64,000 bases of DNA from NCBI GenBank assembly GCA_024138015.1, contig JAMXBB010000008.1, forward strand, positions 9,106,367 to 9,170,366, read 5' to 3'. The notes below the pieces were generated by a model. It did not search any database. It saw only the letters and a list, made by a program, of their open reading frames with translations, and was not told the DNA's origin. The translations under genes and the position numbers were made by a program. Below, piece by piece: positions 47,243 to 60,446 of the stretch. The DNA comes from Lumnitzera littorea. Taxonomy: Eukaryota; Streptophyta; Magnoliopsida; Myrtales; Combretaceae. Every line of letters begins with the position of its first letter. Within the stretch, counting starts at the first letter, position 1.

Positions 47243-50200
47243 TGTTAGATTATTTGATTATGGGAATTAGCATTAATCAATTATTTATAATATATCTCTT
47301 TGAATTATTAATAAATCAATTATGGAATTATTATTTAATTTTAACACTTGACCAATATGGACATTATAATCAGGTTTTTAATGTAGATAGCACATGATGG
47401 GTAAGGTCACTCACTTTATTGCCTAATGAAAAGTCCATACTCTCACCTAACAAGGATATAAAAATTTCTTTCCCATTAAACAGTTTTAACCTAGCTCTAA
47501 TTTACTATTAAGGAAAGGTAGTCTTCTTTCATACTCTAAAAAATATGTCATAATCTCATATCTACATCAAATCTTGATCTAAATTTACGTATACATATGT
47601 TATAATTTTCCAACAATTGGTATCAAAGCTAAGTAGATATAAATTATGCCTGTTGTTCTTGTATTTGTCATAATTGAATTAGAATATATGAGGCCCCATT
47701 TTGTTGGTTTCAATTTTGACCAAATTTTCCGATTAAATTAAGGCTTTCCTTCATACATGTTCTATGTACAATTTATCTCCTCTCACACCCTAAACGAAAT
47801 TTTGTTTTCTATTCGTATTCTCTTAGATATTTTTCCCTAATAAATTTATAGTCTTTGATCATGATAGCAGAATCACCTTACTTTCTCGTCAGTTTCCAGA
47901 TTCCATTTTTCCCATCCAAATTGTGGTGCTTATATTTTTATACAAGAGTAAGAACTGCCTTAAAAATCTGATTTTATCTTTATTTTATTTGCTATCATAT
48001 CCACAGCTCCTTGAAATATTTCTTATTTCCTTGAAAAGTTAGTTAAGGGCATAGAGGAATTAGTTTGTTGAATTTGAAAAAGCGAAAACACTTGGGAAAT
48101 TTCTTTTTTAACAATAATAAAATTAAAAAAAAAAAAAAAGAAAGAAAGAAAGAGAGGAACCATTCCTACTATGTTGAACAATTCTTATGGCTTATGAGAT
48201 GTGACTATTCCTTGTTCTATCGTATTCAACTTAAATGATGTCTGCCGTTGGGTGTGATATAGCACAATGACTAATTGTGAAAGATTCTCACTTTAATTAA
48301 TGAATGTTGAAATTAGAAGGGAAAATGAATAAATATACCTCTTTGTGATCAAAAGTAGAATGCAATAAATTAGAAATAGAAAAGCTATCTCCATGATATA
48401 GCCATTCAATGGAAGTGGAATATCAACCTTAATCTATTATTTGGTAGACTAACAAGTCATGATATAGTCTTTTGGTGACATTACTTAGAGCTCTCTCTCT
48501 CTTTCCAATAAAGCTTTTACCTTTAATGGAAATTTGGCTCAATCGTAGGAGGTCATCAGAGTTAAAAAAGTTGATATCAAATAAAGATGTTACAGATTAC
48601 CTTTTTATGTTACTGGGTGAGAAATCAATGAGCTGGATATTTGCTTTATTTTTAATACATTTAAAATTTGGTGGTAATTGTGGTTGGTTTTATTGTATGA
48701 CTGAGTTATGGCTTTTGTAAGCAATCATTTGCCATATCCAGAAAGACTCATGTCAAATTTCGTGAGGCCTTTGGTCTAAAATGGATACATATTGTGCTTG
48801 GATTGTTGTTTTATTATTCAGGAGAAAAAAAAAAAAAAAAAGGTACAATCCCAGCGTTTCTTTTGACTCCTTTAAGAATTTTTTTTTTGTAAAAAAAGGT
48901 GTTGCTTGATAGCCGGCATGTAGTCGATAAGATAGTTGTGAAATGGTTTAGTACGTTTCAATGTGCAAATTTTTAAATCATGATTCTCTAGGCACTTGTT
49001 AACTAGACCCAAACTATATAATTGGGTTTCTTAGTAATTCCTTGTTTTACATATTTTTGAAAAACTCATTTCCTTAATTTCCGATAGATCCAACACATAT
49101 TTTGATCTGTTACGTTCCTATCTATTGGTAGTTCCAAGAAGTGGCTTGTTAAAATAAAAAAAAAAAAAAAATTCATCCATTAGTTGTTAGAGAATATACT
49201 AAACTTATTTGTTCGATGCTTTTTTCATGGCATGCTGCTGGTATTTAATTTTTGTTGAATGTTTAGTGTGGGTTACATAGAAGCCATGTGACATATTGAG
49301 TGCATTGATAATAAAACCAGGATAAAATATCTAAGGCACTCGTTAAAGAAACATGGCATTGTTATTGCTATATAACCTCCACTTCTTTCCTTTTCAAATG
49401 AAATTAATTTGATTCAATGCCCAATCATAGATGATATAAATTATTATATATATATATATATATATATATATTATGTTAAGCATGATTGTTATTATTTTGT
49501 ATAGTTACAAGCTTACCTATCGTAGGTATAATTATACAAAATTTCATATAAATTAAATAACTCAATTTCTTTTAATTGTAATGTATATTGTGTTAATAAT
49601 AATTATATCCTATCGATTTGATCTGTTGGTGATACGATGTACTATCAATTTTATTTCAAGCAACCTACCAATATTAGAATTTTGGTTACATGAGCATTAT
49701 ATCATTATATTTCTTATTTATTATGACTTGGAATCCATAAATAGGGTCACAATAATTAAGAAATCTATATTAAAAGCATTTTTTTGCTGTATATATGGAA
49801 TCATTTAATTCTTTAATTGCATGATAATAATGTGCATATTAAATGTATCATTTGTTAACTTGATAACAGCTTCTTTACCTATGCAACTAATTTTATCTAA
49901 ACCTTGAATAGAACCAACTTTAAAGACTAAAGAATAGTAGGAGAAATTTAGAATTTTTGTCTTATATATCGATGACATATTTTTATTGCATGTAGTTATG
50001 TTTAACTTTTAGTCGAGATAAAAGATATTTTGAATAACCACTTTGACATGAACCTTGGTGATGCTTCTATTGTTTTAAGCATCTAAATTTATCAAAATGG
50101 GTCACATGACACTCTTGGCTTCTCTTCGAAAGGGTATATTGAAAAAGCCCTTAAGTAGTTTAACATGCAATGTTGCTCCTATGCACTATACATGTTCAAA

Positions 50201-50815
50201 AAGATAATAAGCTCGCTAAATTTCAATGTCCTCAAAATTATAAAAAAAAAAAAAAAAGAGAGAGAGAGAAAGAGATAGAAGGCCTTATATGCTTCTACTG
50301 TTGGCAATTTGATGTATGCTCAAGCTTATATTTGTCCTAACATTACTTTTGCTATTAATGCTTTAGGAATATACTTGAGCAACTTAGATTTAGGTCATTG
50401 GAATGCCATAAAAGTTATGAGATATTTTCATGCCATTAAGAATTATATGTTGATCTATAAAAAGTTTGATCAACTAAAAATCATTAACTATTCTGATTCT
50501 GATTTTATATGTTGCCCTAACAATCAAAAGTCTACTTCTAGCTTTATTTTTATGATGGTAACAGGAGCTATATTATGGAAATGTGCAAAATAAACACTTA
50601 TAGCTACTTCTATCATGAAAGCAAAGTATATTCTAATTGTCAAGCCCATGAGGTTTCTTGGCTTTCATATCATTAAAAATATATTTAAGCCACTTATGGT
50701 ATATTGCAACAATAGTGCTGTTATGTATTTCTCCCAAAGCAATAAAAGCTCTTTTGGCTCAAATTACTTAGAGCATTTTAGTTGGTATATTGTCAACGTT
50801 CAAGACAATCACTAA
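47243..50815 (+). mobile_element. Second copia fragment: 5' LTR, primer site, RT-RNase H tail
   Basis: The LTR at 47243-47615 begins TGTTAGATTATTTG, has ATATAAAA at about 47457 and ends TTTTCCAACA. ATTGGTATCAAAGCT follows at 47616, a decayed copia primer site. The RT and RNase H pieces at 49930-50815 lie in the same orientation. Between them (about 47640-49900) no gag or integrase is recognisable, only AT-rich DNA with an (AT)n run at 49443-49471 and short open frames. No 3' LTR is seen; the fragment ends where block C begins. That LTR and RT belong to one element is an inference. Confidence 0.6.
49930..50815 (+). pseudogene. Copia RT C-terminal part and RNase H
   Basis: The text reads VLYIDDIFLL (YIDD at 49965-49976), then DMNLGDASIVL, GFSSKGYIEKAL and FNMQC with stops. 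At 50309-50593 it reads MMYAQAYICPNITFAINALG, NYSDSDFICCPNNQKSTSSF and MMVTGAILWKCAK. At 50615-50815 it reads VYCNNSAVMYFSQSNKSS and ends IVNVQDN (family: VRERVQDN). A poly-A plus GA run at about 50240-50275 interrupts the region. It is a different copia lineage from the 7286-20949 element (the RNase H texts differ clearly). It is dead through stops and frameshifts. Confidence 0.82.
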
Positions 50816-50875
50816 AGAAAGAAAATGTCTACGTCCTCAAAGATCATCCAGGATGAAAATAACAGGATTAAGGTA

Positions 50876-53856
50876 TTAGGATGCAAAGGGATTCTCGAAT
50901 GCAGGCTGGCGAGAACGACCGGCTGAGGGAGGTATTGGTCGATCCAAACGTGACATTCGCATAATAGGAGGCACTGACATCATTGATTCCCCTAACTTGC
51001 CATCTCGCTTGTCCATTTCGATCTTATGCTGTGTCTGCAAACAAAAACCAATTAGTTCAACACCATAAAGGAAAAAAAAAAAAAAAAANNNNNNNNNNNN
51101 NNNNNNNNNNNNNNNNNNNNNNNNNNNNNNNNNNNNNNNNNNNNNNNNNNNNNNNNNNNNNNNNNNNNNNNNNNNNNNNNNNNNNNNNNNNNNNNNNNNN
51201 NNNNNNNNNNNNNNNNNNNNNNNNNNNNNNNNNNNNNNNNNNNNNNNNNNNNNNNNNNNNNNNNNNNNNNNNNNNNNNNNNNNNNNNNNNNNNNNNNNNN
51301 NNNNNNNNNNNNNNNNNNNNNNNNNNNNNNNNNNNNNNNNNNNNNNNNNNNNNNNNATCATAAACTCGTTGTGTCAAGATCGAAGCATATGAGGTTATAT
51401 GAGTGGGGGGGGGTGGGGCTGCAATTTTAGAAATATGCATATAAACCGTAAACCATTGCTACATCCTCATATCCTTTGGTGTTGTAACAATGATTTTAGG
51501 TTATTTACACATTCTTGAAAAATAAGGAGGGGGAGAAGTCGTGTTTTCAAAGATTTATAGGTTCTACCCGCACTTGACTAGCCATTTAATGATGTATTAG
51601 TAATTAACGCAATAAATTAACAAAATAAATGAATTTCTGCTGCCCTCTGCATTTTGCATACCTGCATGCACGCACAAACCCTACAAGAATGAAAGTGTCA
51701 TTTGTGTTAAAATTTGTGTCCGATTAGTGAAATGATACAAAGGGATGGATAGAATAGGTATGGTAAGTAGAAGAATTTACCCGCAGTATGCCATGTGAGC
51801 CGACAAAGAGAGAAAGTGAGAAATCTTTGAAACTTGGCTGCTCCCAGTGATCATTGCGAGTATGGAAAATAAGCATGCAAGTTGTTGGAGCCAGATCGTG
51901 AACGTCTGAGGATCATTAAGAAGCACTTAATCATCAGTTAGAGCAAAATAATCTCGTACCCTATTGCACTTGTCTGCCATGTATGTGTGTAATTAAAAAT
52001 TTTTTTGATCAAGTGGTTTAAAAAATATATATCAATTAGTCACCAATTAACTTGATTATTGAGTATTTTAGAGTTATAGCATTATTTAACATAGACAACA
52101 ACTTACCGAATAATATACTATAGATCAAGTTGTATCGATCGGTACCTTGTCGATCCTTTAACTTGGTTTAGCTTGGCATACTCATTTTTAGGCGTTCTTA
52201 TGACCCAAAATTAGACCACTAACAAGAGAGAGGGAGAGGGAGAAGGAGAGAAAATAGAGATGCTTACTATGATGCAATTATCACATTTTGTTGTCTGTAT
52301 GTTGAACTCATCTTGCAAGATAAACCGTGTCCATCCCACTGAAAGTCCAAAGCAACAGACAACCTGGTAGAATGTACTTCAAAATAATTGGCTTAGATAT
52401 GAAATTACTGAGGACTATGTTCAAAATTGTGCTAGAAGGTACGACATTCATATTCTGAGACAACATAATTATACGTAGATAAAAAGGTGAAATGGAAAGA
52501 ATATCCTAAATAATGTCTCTAGCTCTCTACCTCTGTACAAAGGCATAACTCAGGGCAATCGCTTTCTCCACAATGACCACTACAGGGCAGATGACCAGCG
52601 CAACATACATACCTAGGACATAAACACAGATAACATATAAAACATCTTTCAGAAAAGACTACATACAAGTTGAACCAAAATAATATAATATCAAATTCTA
52701 ACTTAACTTGAAATTTTAAAGTTTTGAACTCGATTCATAACCTTAAAGTTTCAGATCAACTCAAACTAATTTAGAATTGTGGTTTCGAACTTAACTTGAA
52801 ATGATGCTTAGGAGCTTATGCTGTAAGTATTTCTGTTCTAATTAAAACAATATTTGTAAACCTACACAAATTGCAACCTAATTAAGTTAAATATGATGAA
52901 ACTCTAATTCAACTCAGTAAACTATTTAGGTAACTTTATATTTGAATTCAACGCAACTTTATCACATTGAATTTTTGTATAATGTAAGTTTTAGCTTATT
53001 TATAATCTTTCTTAATGAACATAGTAACTATATTCGAGCCCTAACTTGATTGAATTTTGAATTGAATTTGAATAGGATGTGAGTAAGTTTTATTTATTTA
53101 TAACCTTTCTTTCAAAAGTAAAATCATCATTTACCTAGACATGTCATCGTAGAGAGCTCGTTTCCGAAGCATATAGGAAGTGCATGGTCCACTGCAAATG
53201 CGTAAGACGAGGAAAGCGTAACGTGAAATTATTAAAATAGAAAGAGGATTAGGACTAAGTTGTCGTAAAACCATGTCCAATTAGCATAAAACAGGGGACT
53301 TACCACCAAAGTGCAAAGCAGAAATCTGTATTAAAAAAGAAAAAATCCAAAATCATGCATTAGAGAAGAAAACAAAAACTTTCTTGCCTAAATATACCTG
53401 TGTGTTAGAAAGTAAATAACTGTACCTATCTTATACTTAATATGAATCGATCTCGAATTAAAAATTTATCATTGATCATTTAACATACATATAGAAAAAT
53501 GAATGTATATATAATCCAATTATATTATTATGTGTGGCTTTAAATATCCCATGTGTTAAAAAGTAAATGATTGCACCTAATACTTAAAATATAAATTGAT
53601 CTCCAATTAAAATACCGCTTATCTAGCACCAATAAGGTATTATCGGGATCTACATGTCGGTATCAGAATTTGTATATATATACTAGCGACTTCACATAAT
53701 TTCATGCAAGAAAAGGCCATTGAGAGAACAGTAGAAAGAAAGTGAGAGTTTATTACATGGAGCGTCCGCCAGAATGGTGTGCATGAGATCAGTATGCCAG
53801 ACGTTCCTATAGCTCTGACGAAGCTTCATCTTCTCCAAATCAGGTTGTGAATCCAT
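50876..53856 (-). CDS. PLAC8-family protein, copy C, intact eight-exon gene
   Basis: Exons: 53757-53856, 53304-53325 (22 nt), 53135-53191, 52531-52612, 52268-52363, 51781-51905, 51662-51680 (19 nt) and 50876-51034. All have AG/GT borders and phases that join into 660 bases, giving 219 residues and a TAA stop. The product starts MDSQPDLEKMKLRQSYRNVW. Residues about 34-167 form the Cys-rich PLAC8 domain: YFCFALWCGPC, CCAGHLPCSGHCGES, CPELCLCTE, QDEFNIQTTKCDNCII and YCGVCACMQTQHKIEMDKRD. A hydrophobic stretch at about 117-138 (CIITFTIWLQQLACLFSILA) is a likely membrane segment. The Pro/Ser/Arg-rich tail is short compared with the proline-rich tails common in the family. Family members are membrane proteins of uncertain function. 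The start ATG has A at -3 and G at +4. Intron 7 contains an assembly gap. This is the copy most likely to be functional. Confidence 0.9.
51089..51356. other. Assembly gap (268 N) in intron 7 of copy C
   Basis: Unknown bases lie between a poly-A run and a G-rich stretch. The corresponding part of copy B (about 21790-22060) is roughly the same length and is A-rich intron sequence, so no exon is likely to be missing. Confidence 0.9.
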
Positions 53857-54256
53857 GATTATTACGCACAGATAGACGACGACGACGACGACGACCAGGA
53901 GTCTGACACGCAAAGTGATGATCAAACTAACCTTGATAAAGAAAAGAAAACCTTAGTAAAATAATATCTATGACTACCTTGGTGAAGGAGGAAGCTGTGT
54001 AAGTACTCTAAGCAGAGCTGAGCTATAGCAGATATATATAGTGATATTCTCTACGGAAATCTTTAGGAAGAGTGCTATGTACGTCAGTACAAAATTAAGA
54101 AGTCAAGTCAATGGCACGCTTACGAGACAAGCCGCACGAAACTTCACTAAAATTTACACAAAACATATAAATTATAACTATTAAAAATTATATATTATTA
54201 TTAATACTTATATATTATTAATCCATTAAGTAGCACCTCGTGGAATTTGCATGCCA
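53857..54256 (-). promoter_or_regulatory. 5' leader and promoter of copy C
   Basis: A (GAC)n microsatellite lies in the leader (about 53878-53896) and is one unit longer than in copy B (about 24371-24387). A TATATATA box is at 54032-54040, about 180 bases upstream of the start codon, within CACTATATATATCTGC (minus strand). The leader frame is open into the gene but has no upstream ATG in frame. Confidence 0.55.
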
Positions 54257-54276
54257 GGCCGGCCGGCCGGCCGGCT
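54257..54276. repeat. (GGCC)n run in the upstream region of copy C
   Basis: About five GGCC units in a row in otherwise AT-rich DNA. Copy B has only ACCGGC at the matching place (about 24732-24738). Confidence 0.85.
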
Positions 54277-57200
54277 AACTTTGTGACGAGAAGAAAATGA
54301 ACTTTACAAGCTACAAGGGTGACGATAAACAAAATGATCTCTAAATTATTGTAAAATTTTAATATCTCAATAAAAATTCTTCTCTTTCCGCCAAATATTT
54401 TCCTTCAGGGCAGGTTTTCACCTTTTCTTATTTGTCTAAATAGGATTGAAGTTGTATTAGATATAACAGCTTGTCGAGATCAAAGTCGGTGAGCCGTTGC
54501 CAAAGAGGGGGAAGGAGAAATAAAAGGGGTTGGATGGATTAATTAAAGAAAGATGTCACTTTTTTACCTTTGTGATGATATCCATATCAAATTATTGGAT
54601 TTGCATCTTTAAAATTATTTTCTTAAAATTAATCTACTAAAATGCAACTAATGATTGATTGATATTATAAGAAAAAGCTATAATGTTATTACGATGATAA
54701 AAGATATTTTGAAAATCTAAACAATTGTAATAATAAAGTCTGTACCTTTAGTTTAAAGCATCCACTTCTAAATTTAAGGAAGTAATTGTTTGCATGGATA
54801 TATATAATTATTTATTCTTTTCTTGTGTTAATATATCTTAGATATCTTTTTACGTGTGAATTTTTATATCATTTTTTTTTAACGATATTATAAATATACA
54901 CCCATTCCAGGTTTTTGTATGTTTCTTTATAACCAAAGTTTTAATATTTTCTTTTTTTTTTTTCCTGAATGCTTAGTAAATAAGTTTACATAGTGAGTTA
55001 AGCTTTTAAAAAAAAAAAAAAAAAGCATAATAAGGACTATATGCATGATTAATCAAAAACTTTTTCTCGCTTTCTCGACAGAAGTCTATTTAAGAGCAAT
55101 TCAATTTCTAAACTGGCTTCTGGGATAAGTTATATTAGGAAATGAGTTAGATAATTGTATAATTATAAAGCTAAATATATCTATATATTCCAACTAATTA
55201 TGTCATTTATGCCTTTCTTTGTATTAGGTGGAGAATTGACTTGGGTCAACCATTGACTAGTTCTAAAGGAGTAGCAATTTCCAACCCATTGACTGGGTTT
55301 GAAAAAGATAGTTAAAAGTGGCCATTTCTGAAGATTTGAAAGGTAGCAAGATAATATAACCTGATCTTGAGAGAAGATTATTGAGTATGTCACATGTTGT
55401 AATAAATAGTAAGTAAATACTAATAATATTGAAATATATATGAATAATAATGTATTCATGTTTTTACATAATAAAATGTGATTAATATTTACCCATTATT
55501 ATGCATTAATACATGTAGCGTATAGGTGCACTTAATTGAAAATAAACTCCTATTTATTCACGTTTTCCAGGACCTTAGACAAAGACCAAGAAAATGTTTA
55601 TTAATAAGTCAACACACAAGAAAAGTTAAAGACCTGTTCAGAAGTGGCAAGTTTGCGTGAGAATTTTCGTCTTTTATTTGTATGGCTATGGTTTGTCCCA
55701 TCCACAAGAAGGCTGATTTTTTATTTTCCACTACATTTGTTATTAATTTTTTTTTTTTTTTTTAGCACCTTCATCTGATAAGCATTTAACCCCAACATTT
55801 GTTGGCAAAAGAGAAAAAAAAAAAAAAAAAGGAAAAGAAAACCAAAATTAACTTTAATTGATTCATGCCTATTAAAACCCCTGAATCACTCACATACAGT
55901 CAATATCAAGTATAATTTTTGTTCATATTCAAAATAAATCTCGTAATTAAAATGGCATTTTGTGTTCGTTTCGTGGTAGATTGTGTTAGACACTAATACC
56001 TTTATGACATTTGGCCAATGTATTGGAAGTCCCAAGTTTCCAAATGCTCTCTCTCTCTCCCTTTTTAACAGCTCATGTGAAAAAAGAAAAAGAATCTTAG
56101 AATTTTTTAATTGCTCAAAAAGAGCAGCAGAAAAAGATTTTAATTTTTATTGTTTGTTTACGTTCATTTCATGGTGTTTTTCACCCTCGAAGTAGGAGAG
56201 AAATGGATTCACTTTTTTTTTTTTATCTAGTTTAATTTATTCATTTTAATTATTGTGTTTTAATAAGATACCTTGTGTTTAATCAATAGCTATTCCATCC
56301 ACATTTAACGTGTCGTTGCGCCTAATTCGTCCAACTAAAATATTCAAATAAATAATATATTTAAACATATAAATGAACTAAAATGATAAAAAAAAATGAA
56401 AATAGAAAAAGGTTATCATACAAAATGCGTCGTTTAACCTCTTAGCGTAAGTAATATTTGAACGTGAAATGACTAAATTAGAAGTAACTTACATTTTATT
56501 TATACTGAGATTTATTGAAGTTTAAAACTTTAAATGGATTATGAGATTATGGATAAAATTTATGAATAATATTGATAAGAAATCTGAATGATATTATCGA
56601 CACGGTAAAAGAAAATGTAACATTGTTCTTCGCAATCTAACTAAAAGATATTTAAATCAATCAAAAGTAAAAAACAATGATAAGTGCCAACTGTTATTAG
56701 GGCGTGTTGGAAAAAAAATATACAAATTGAATTGGAGACAAAATAATGAGAATTTATTCTATGGAAAGTTCGATAATTATGGCAAATGATAATAGTTGTT
56801 TAGTAATAGCTAATTAATACCAATAACTAATTGATATAAAAATTATATCATAAATCTCTTTGATAGCCGAGGCTATGATAGCATAATAGGATAAACACTG
56901 ATCTCCCAATATAATAGATGAGTTTTAAATCTTCCTTCTCTCATGTTATAATATAGTTAAAAAAAAAATCTCTCTTAACTATATTTTTATTTAAGTCCTT
57001 TAATTTCAAAATGAACAATAATTTCTTACTCATAAGACATAATAAAAAGCAATAAAATATCTCGAAAGTATAAATTGTGATGTGCAAGCATATACAAACA
57101 AAGTAAGATTGTTCAAATAAAAGTAAATGCCAAAAAAAAAAAAAAAAAGAGCTAAAATGATTTTTATAGGTTTGCGAAGTATGACGTCAATAATACATTT

Positions 57201-57399
57201 TGAATAGATTACATCGTTTAGAAAACAATTTAATAAATTCTTGACCTAACTTCTCCCTTTTTCATCACGTTATTTATTTAACTTTAATTTTACACAACTT
57301 ATTCAATTAAGTACACATTTTAAATTTGATAAATATATATTTAAATAATCGACAAATAACATTATTTAGAGGGCTAAATTGGATAAATTATAACATTGG
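54277..57399. other. Upstream and intergenic DNA of block C, no gene
   Basis: It matches block B 24730-29150 except for the B-specific insert. It has poly-A/poly-T runs at about 55010-55024, 55750-55763 and 57134-57148. The open frame 55983-56195 has no homolog in frame in block B and is not called. Confidence 0.5.
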
Positions 57400-57940
57400 G
57401 TTAAGCTACTGTATTCAAATTTGATTCCTTAGGCTATATAACAACGCCTAGAGAATTCGACCATGTGACAAGGCCCAAAGTATGGACCAGGACTCAACTA
57501 AAATGCATGGAGAAATCCATGGATGGGAAACTCATATCCATTGTCAATCACCAATGCAATTTGATAGACATCATCTACAGCGTTTTATAAATACTTTAAA
57601 CACTTCCTTGTTTGAGATAATTCAAAGATTTAGAAAAATATTCTTGTGCTATCAAATTGTAGTTTCAAAAGATCAAATAAATCTTAGAACGAAGAACACA
57701 CCACATATCATTAAGAATAGAAGGATTGATATTATATATCTCTTACACTTGTCATATACGTATCGGAACTTCTTGAAACCGCTTACTCCCCATCTCAATC
57801 TCTTCCACTTCATCGGAAGTCATCTCTATAATGTCATCTTATGTCACTCAACTAAGCCCACTTATAATGCAAACTTATATAGCACGTACATGACTAGTGT
57901 AATTAGATTTTCTCATACTTTAATATTTAAAAAAAAATGA
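57400..57940 (+). mobile_element. Possible old LTR, shared by both blocks (C copy)
   Basis: Counterpart of 29150-29640, with ATGGAGAAATCCATGG, a TATAAATA box (about 57585) and TAGTGTAATTAGATTTTCTC near its end. A 152-residue open frame (57482-57940) crosses it, but the block B copy is broken in that frame, so it is treated as chance. Confidence 0.35.
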
Positions 57941-60226
57941 ATACAATAGTAATTAACCCATAAATAAGGCATGGAGAATGGTGTCTTTTCATTCATTGTG
58001 GTGCCAGTGCATTAATTTCATAATTTAAATTTCTTACAATTAAAAAATTATAAATAACCACACATTAGATGACATTTATTAATTATTATAGTCATTCTTT
58101 GGGAAATTCTCCTTTCCAAGTTCCGACTGAATAAACAATATATATATATATATGAGCAAATTATAAGTATATCCTACGAACAAAAAAAATATATCAATTA
58201 AAGATTATCGCATGAGTGTAAAAGGTCAAAAACATTATATTCACATTTACAAAGAGAATAAACAACGTATTTGAAATAGCATCATAAGAACAAGATTATA
58301 TTTTAAAAAATGATTATTGATTGAAAAAATAAATAAATAAGTTAGGGAATGAAATTTATTACTACTTAAAAGCAATATAATGTTTTGGCAAAAAAAAAAA
58401 AAAAAAAGCAAATATAATGTCTTCATTTTAAATAGCTATTAAGTGTAATCAAACATAGATAAAGTAAGAATATTCAAATGAAAATACCATCAAAATTTAA
58501 ATGATGTATAAATAGTAAAAAATAATATTAATATTTTTTCTGAGCTTCATAAAGTATGATGTAAATTTTTTTTTCCCAACCATTATCGATATTATAACTA
58601 TATTTCAATGTAACTAAGGGGTTTAATAGGCATAAACCAATTTCAAGTTAATCTTGTTTTTTTCCCCAATAAATCTCGAAGTTTTGATGTATGGAAGATG
58701 ATGTTGTGCTAAAAACAAATAACTAATAGTAAATCTAACCGATGAAAATCGGTGGGAAATGTAACATAAAATAAGTGTGATTATAATTGTAGTACGAATT
58801 TAGGGAAATTCAATAATAACACTACAAATAAATATAATATTTGAAAAGTTTGAATCTGATAAGGTAAAAATTTTTCAAAACTATATGTTATAACAGTTTT
58901 ATAGGCGAAAATATATTTTTAGTTGAAAGAATAAGGAATACGTTTAGAAAACTTCCAAAATCAGGCTGCCCATTAATCAGGCAAACCATAAAAATAAATT
59001 TGCATTAAGGTAGTCAAAAATGAAAGAGAGGATGAATCTGTCCAAGCAATGTCTTAATTCTCATGCAAACTTACCTTTCCCCACGTTTAATTTTCTATCA
59101 AGTGCACCATCAAAGTGAGGTCTTGTGATGATTGACCCAAGTCGATCATCCAGGCTATAAAGTTAAGTTCAACTTTTCTCCGATTGGTCCCCACCAAAAT
59201 TGAAGTGTGTTATTGACTTGATGAAAAACCAAAATCAAATAATAATACATCGTTATTAAACTAATCATTCAATAAGATAAGTCAATGTTCGATTCTTCCT
59301 CCTTCAACAATTGAAATATGTAGAGTAATTAGCAAAAACCAAATGGTAATAAAAGGAAAAAATTGTATATACTCATATATATATATATATATATAAATAA
59401 GTGGTATGTAATTATCAATAATATTTAGATATATAACAATATTAATAATGGATTTTTACAAAACTATCCACTACCACCACTATGTTTTGAATCCTATTAA
59501 TAATTATAAACCACTCATATTTACATATGATATGTATCATCCAGTAAGTCATTTATTATATTTTAAAAATTAATTTTATATAGTAATATGATCACATCAC
59601 AACTATAGCTATCATGACATCATACTTTAAGTAGAAGTTAAATTAATGTCACCGTTGCAGTGCCATAAATTAGTGCGTTTATAAGATAAAGAAAACACAG
59701 ATAATTTCAAAGGATGCAAACATGATGGGTTTAGGATGGCTTAAACTCAATACTCAATTAATGTTTCAAAAAACACCATACACGGGTCTCTCGCAACATA
59801 CCTAAAACCTACTCGACAGCCCAGCAGGATATCCACAACCTGCTGATAAATCCTATTATCCGTCAGCAAAATTTCCTAAAAATTGGACGTAGCATTTTCA
59901 TTAAATATAAAAGAAAAAAACATTACAATGGGTTAGTCCAATAAACAAATTAATTGGAAACCCTTCGTAAGAAAATGAAAATTTTCAAAAAAAAAAAAAA
60001 AAAAAACTTAAGTCCTTCTTTGCACCTTTGATCTCCATCTCCTCACAGAACTCTCTACACCTACCCCACCAACCCATTTTATATCACCCACAAAAAATCA
60101 TATTAAAACCAAAATTCACTCGTTGATCTCCATCTCCTCACAAAACTCTCTACACCTACCCCATCAACCCATTTTATATCACCTATAAAGAATCATATTA
60201 AAACCAAAATTCACTCATGAACCTTT
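57941..60226. other. Intergenic DNA of block C, no gene
   Basis: It matches B 29640-29872 joined to 36217-39504 with the two B insertions absent. It contains (AT)n at 58138-58154 and about 59375-59395. Confidence 0.55.
60030..60216. repeat. 95-bp tandem duplication
   Basis: GATCTCCATCTCCTCACA starts at 60030 and 60125, each continuing to AAAACCAAAATTCACTC. Block B has a single copy (about 39408-39500). Confidence 0.88.
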
Positions 60227-60446
60227 ATTACATGTAAGGATGTCAGGCAAGTTTGAAACGAGTTTTACAAAACTCAAACCCATCCTATTGCCCTATAATG
60301 TATCTTAGAATCTGTCTCAAAACTCTATAGGCATTTTATCCTATTCCTAGAAGCTGCCTTATAGGGTTTGGTAAAACCTATTTAAAAACCCTCCTGAACC
60401 CACAACATGCAAAAGCTAAAAAAAAAAAACAAAAAAATTAAAAGAC

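Noticed and set aside
50876..51440. Open frames running through the N gap at 51089-51356, and similarly at 61890-62384
   Set aside because: They exist only because N was treated as open. The coding part at the left is exon 8 of copy C, and nothing at 61890-62384 is coding.
53857..53925. In-frame N-terminal extension of copy C (and B at 24352-24417) with a hydrophobic valine run coded by the (GTC)n repeat
   Set aside because: The extension has no ATG: the first codon is TTG in both copies, and the frame closes with TAA shortly upstream. The ATG at 53856/24351 has good context and matches the family start. The repeat is best read as 5' leader.
57482..57940. 152-residue plus-strand open frame
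   Set aside because: It crosses a stretch that looks like an old LTR. The block B counterpart (about 29220-29660) does not keep the frame, there is no recognisable domain, and the C-terminal part is low complexity.
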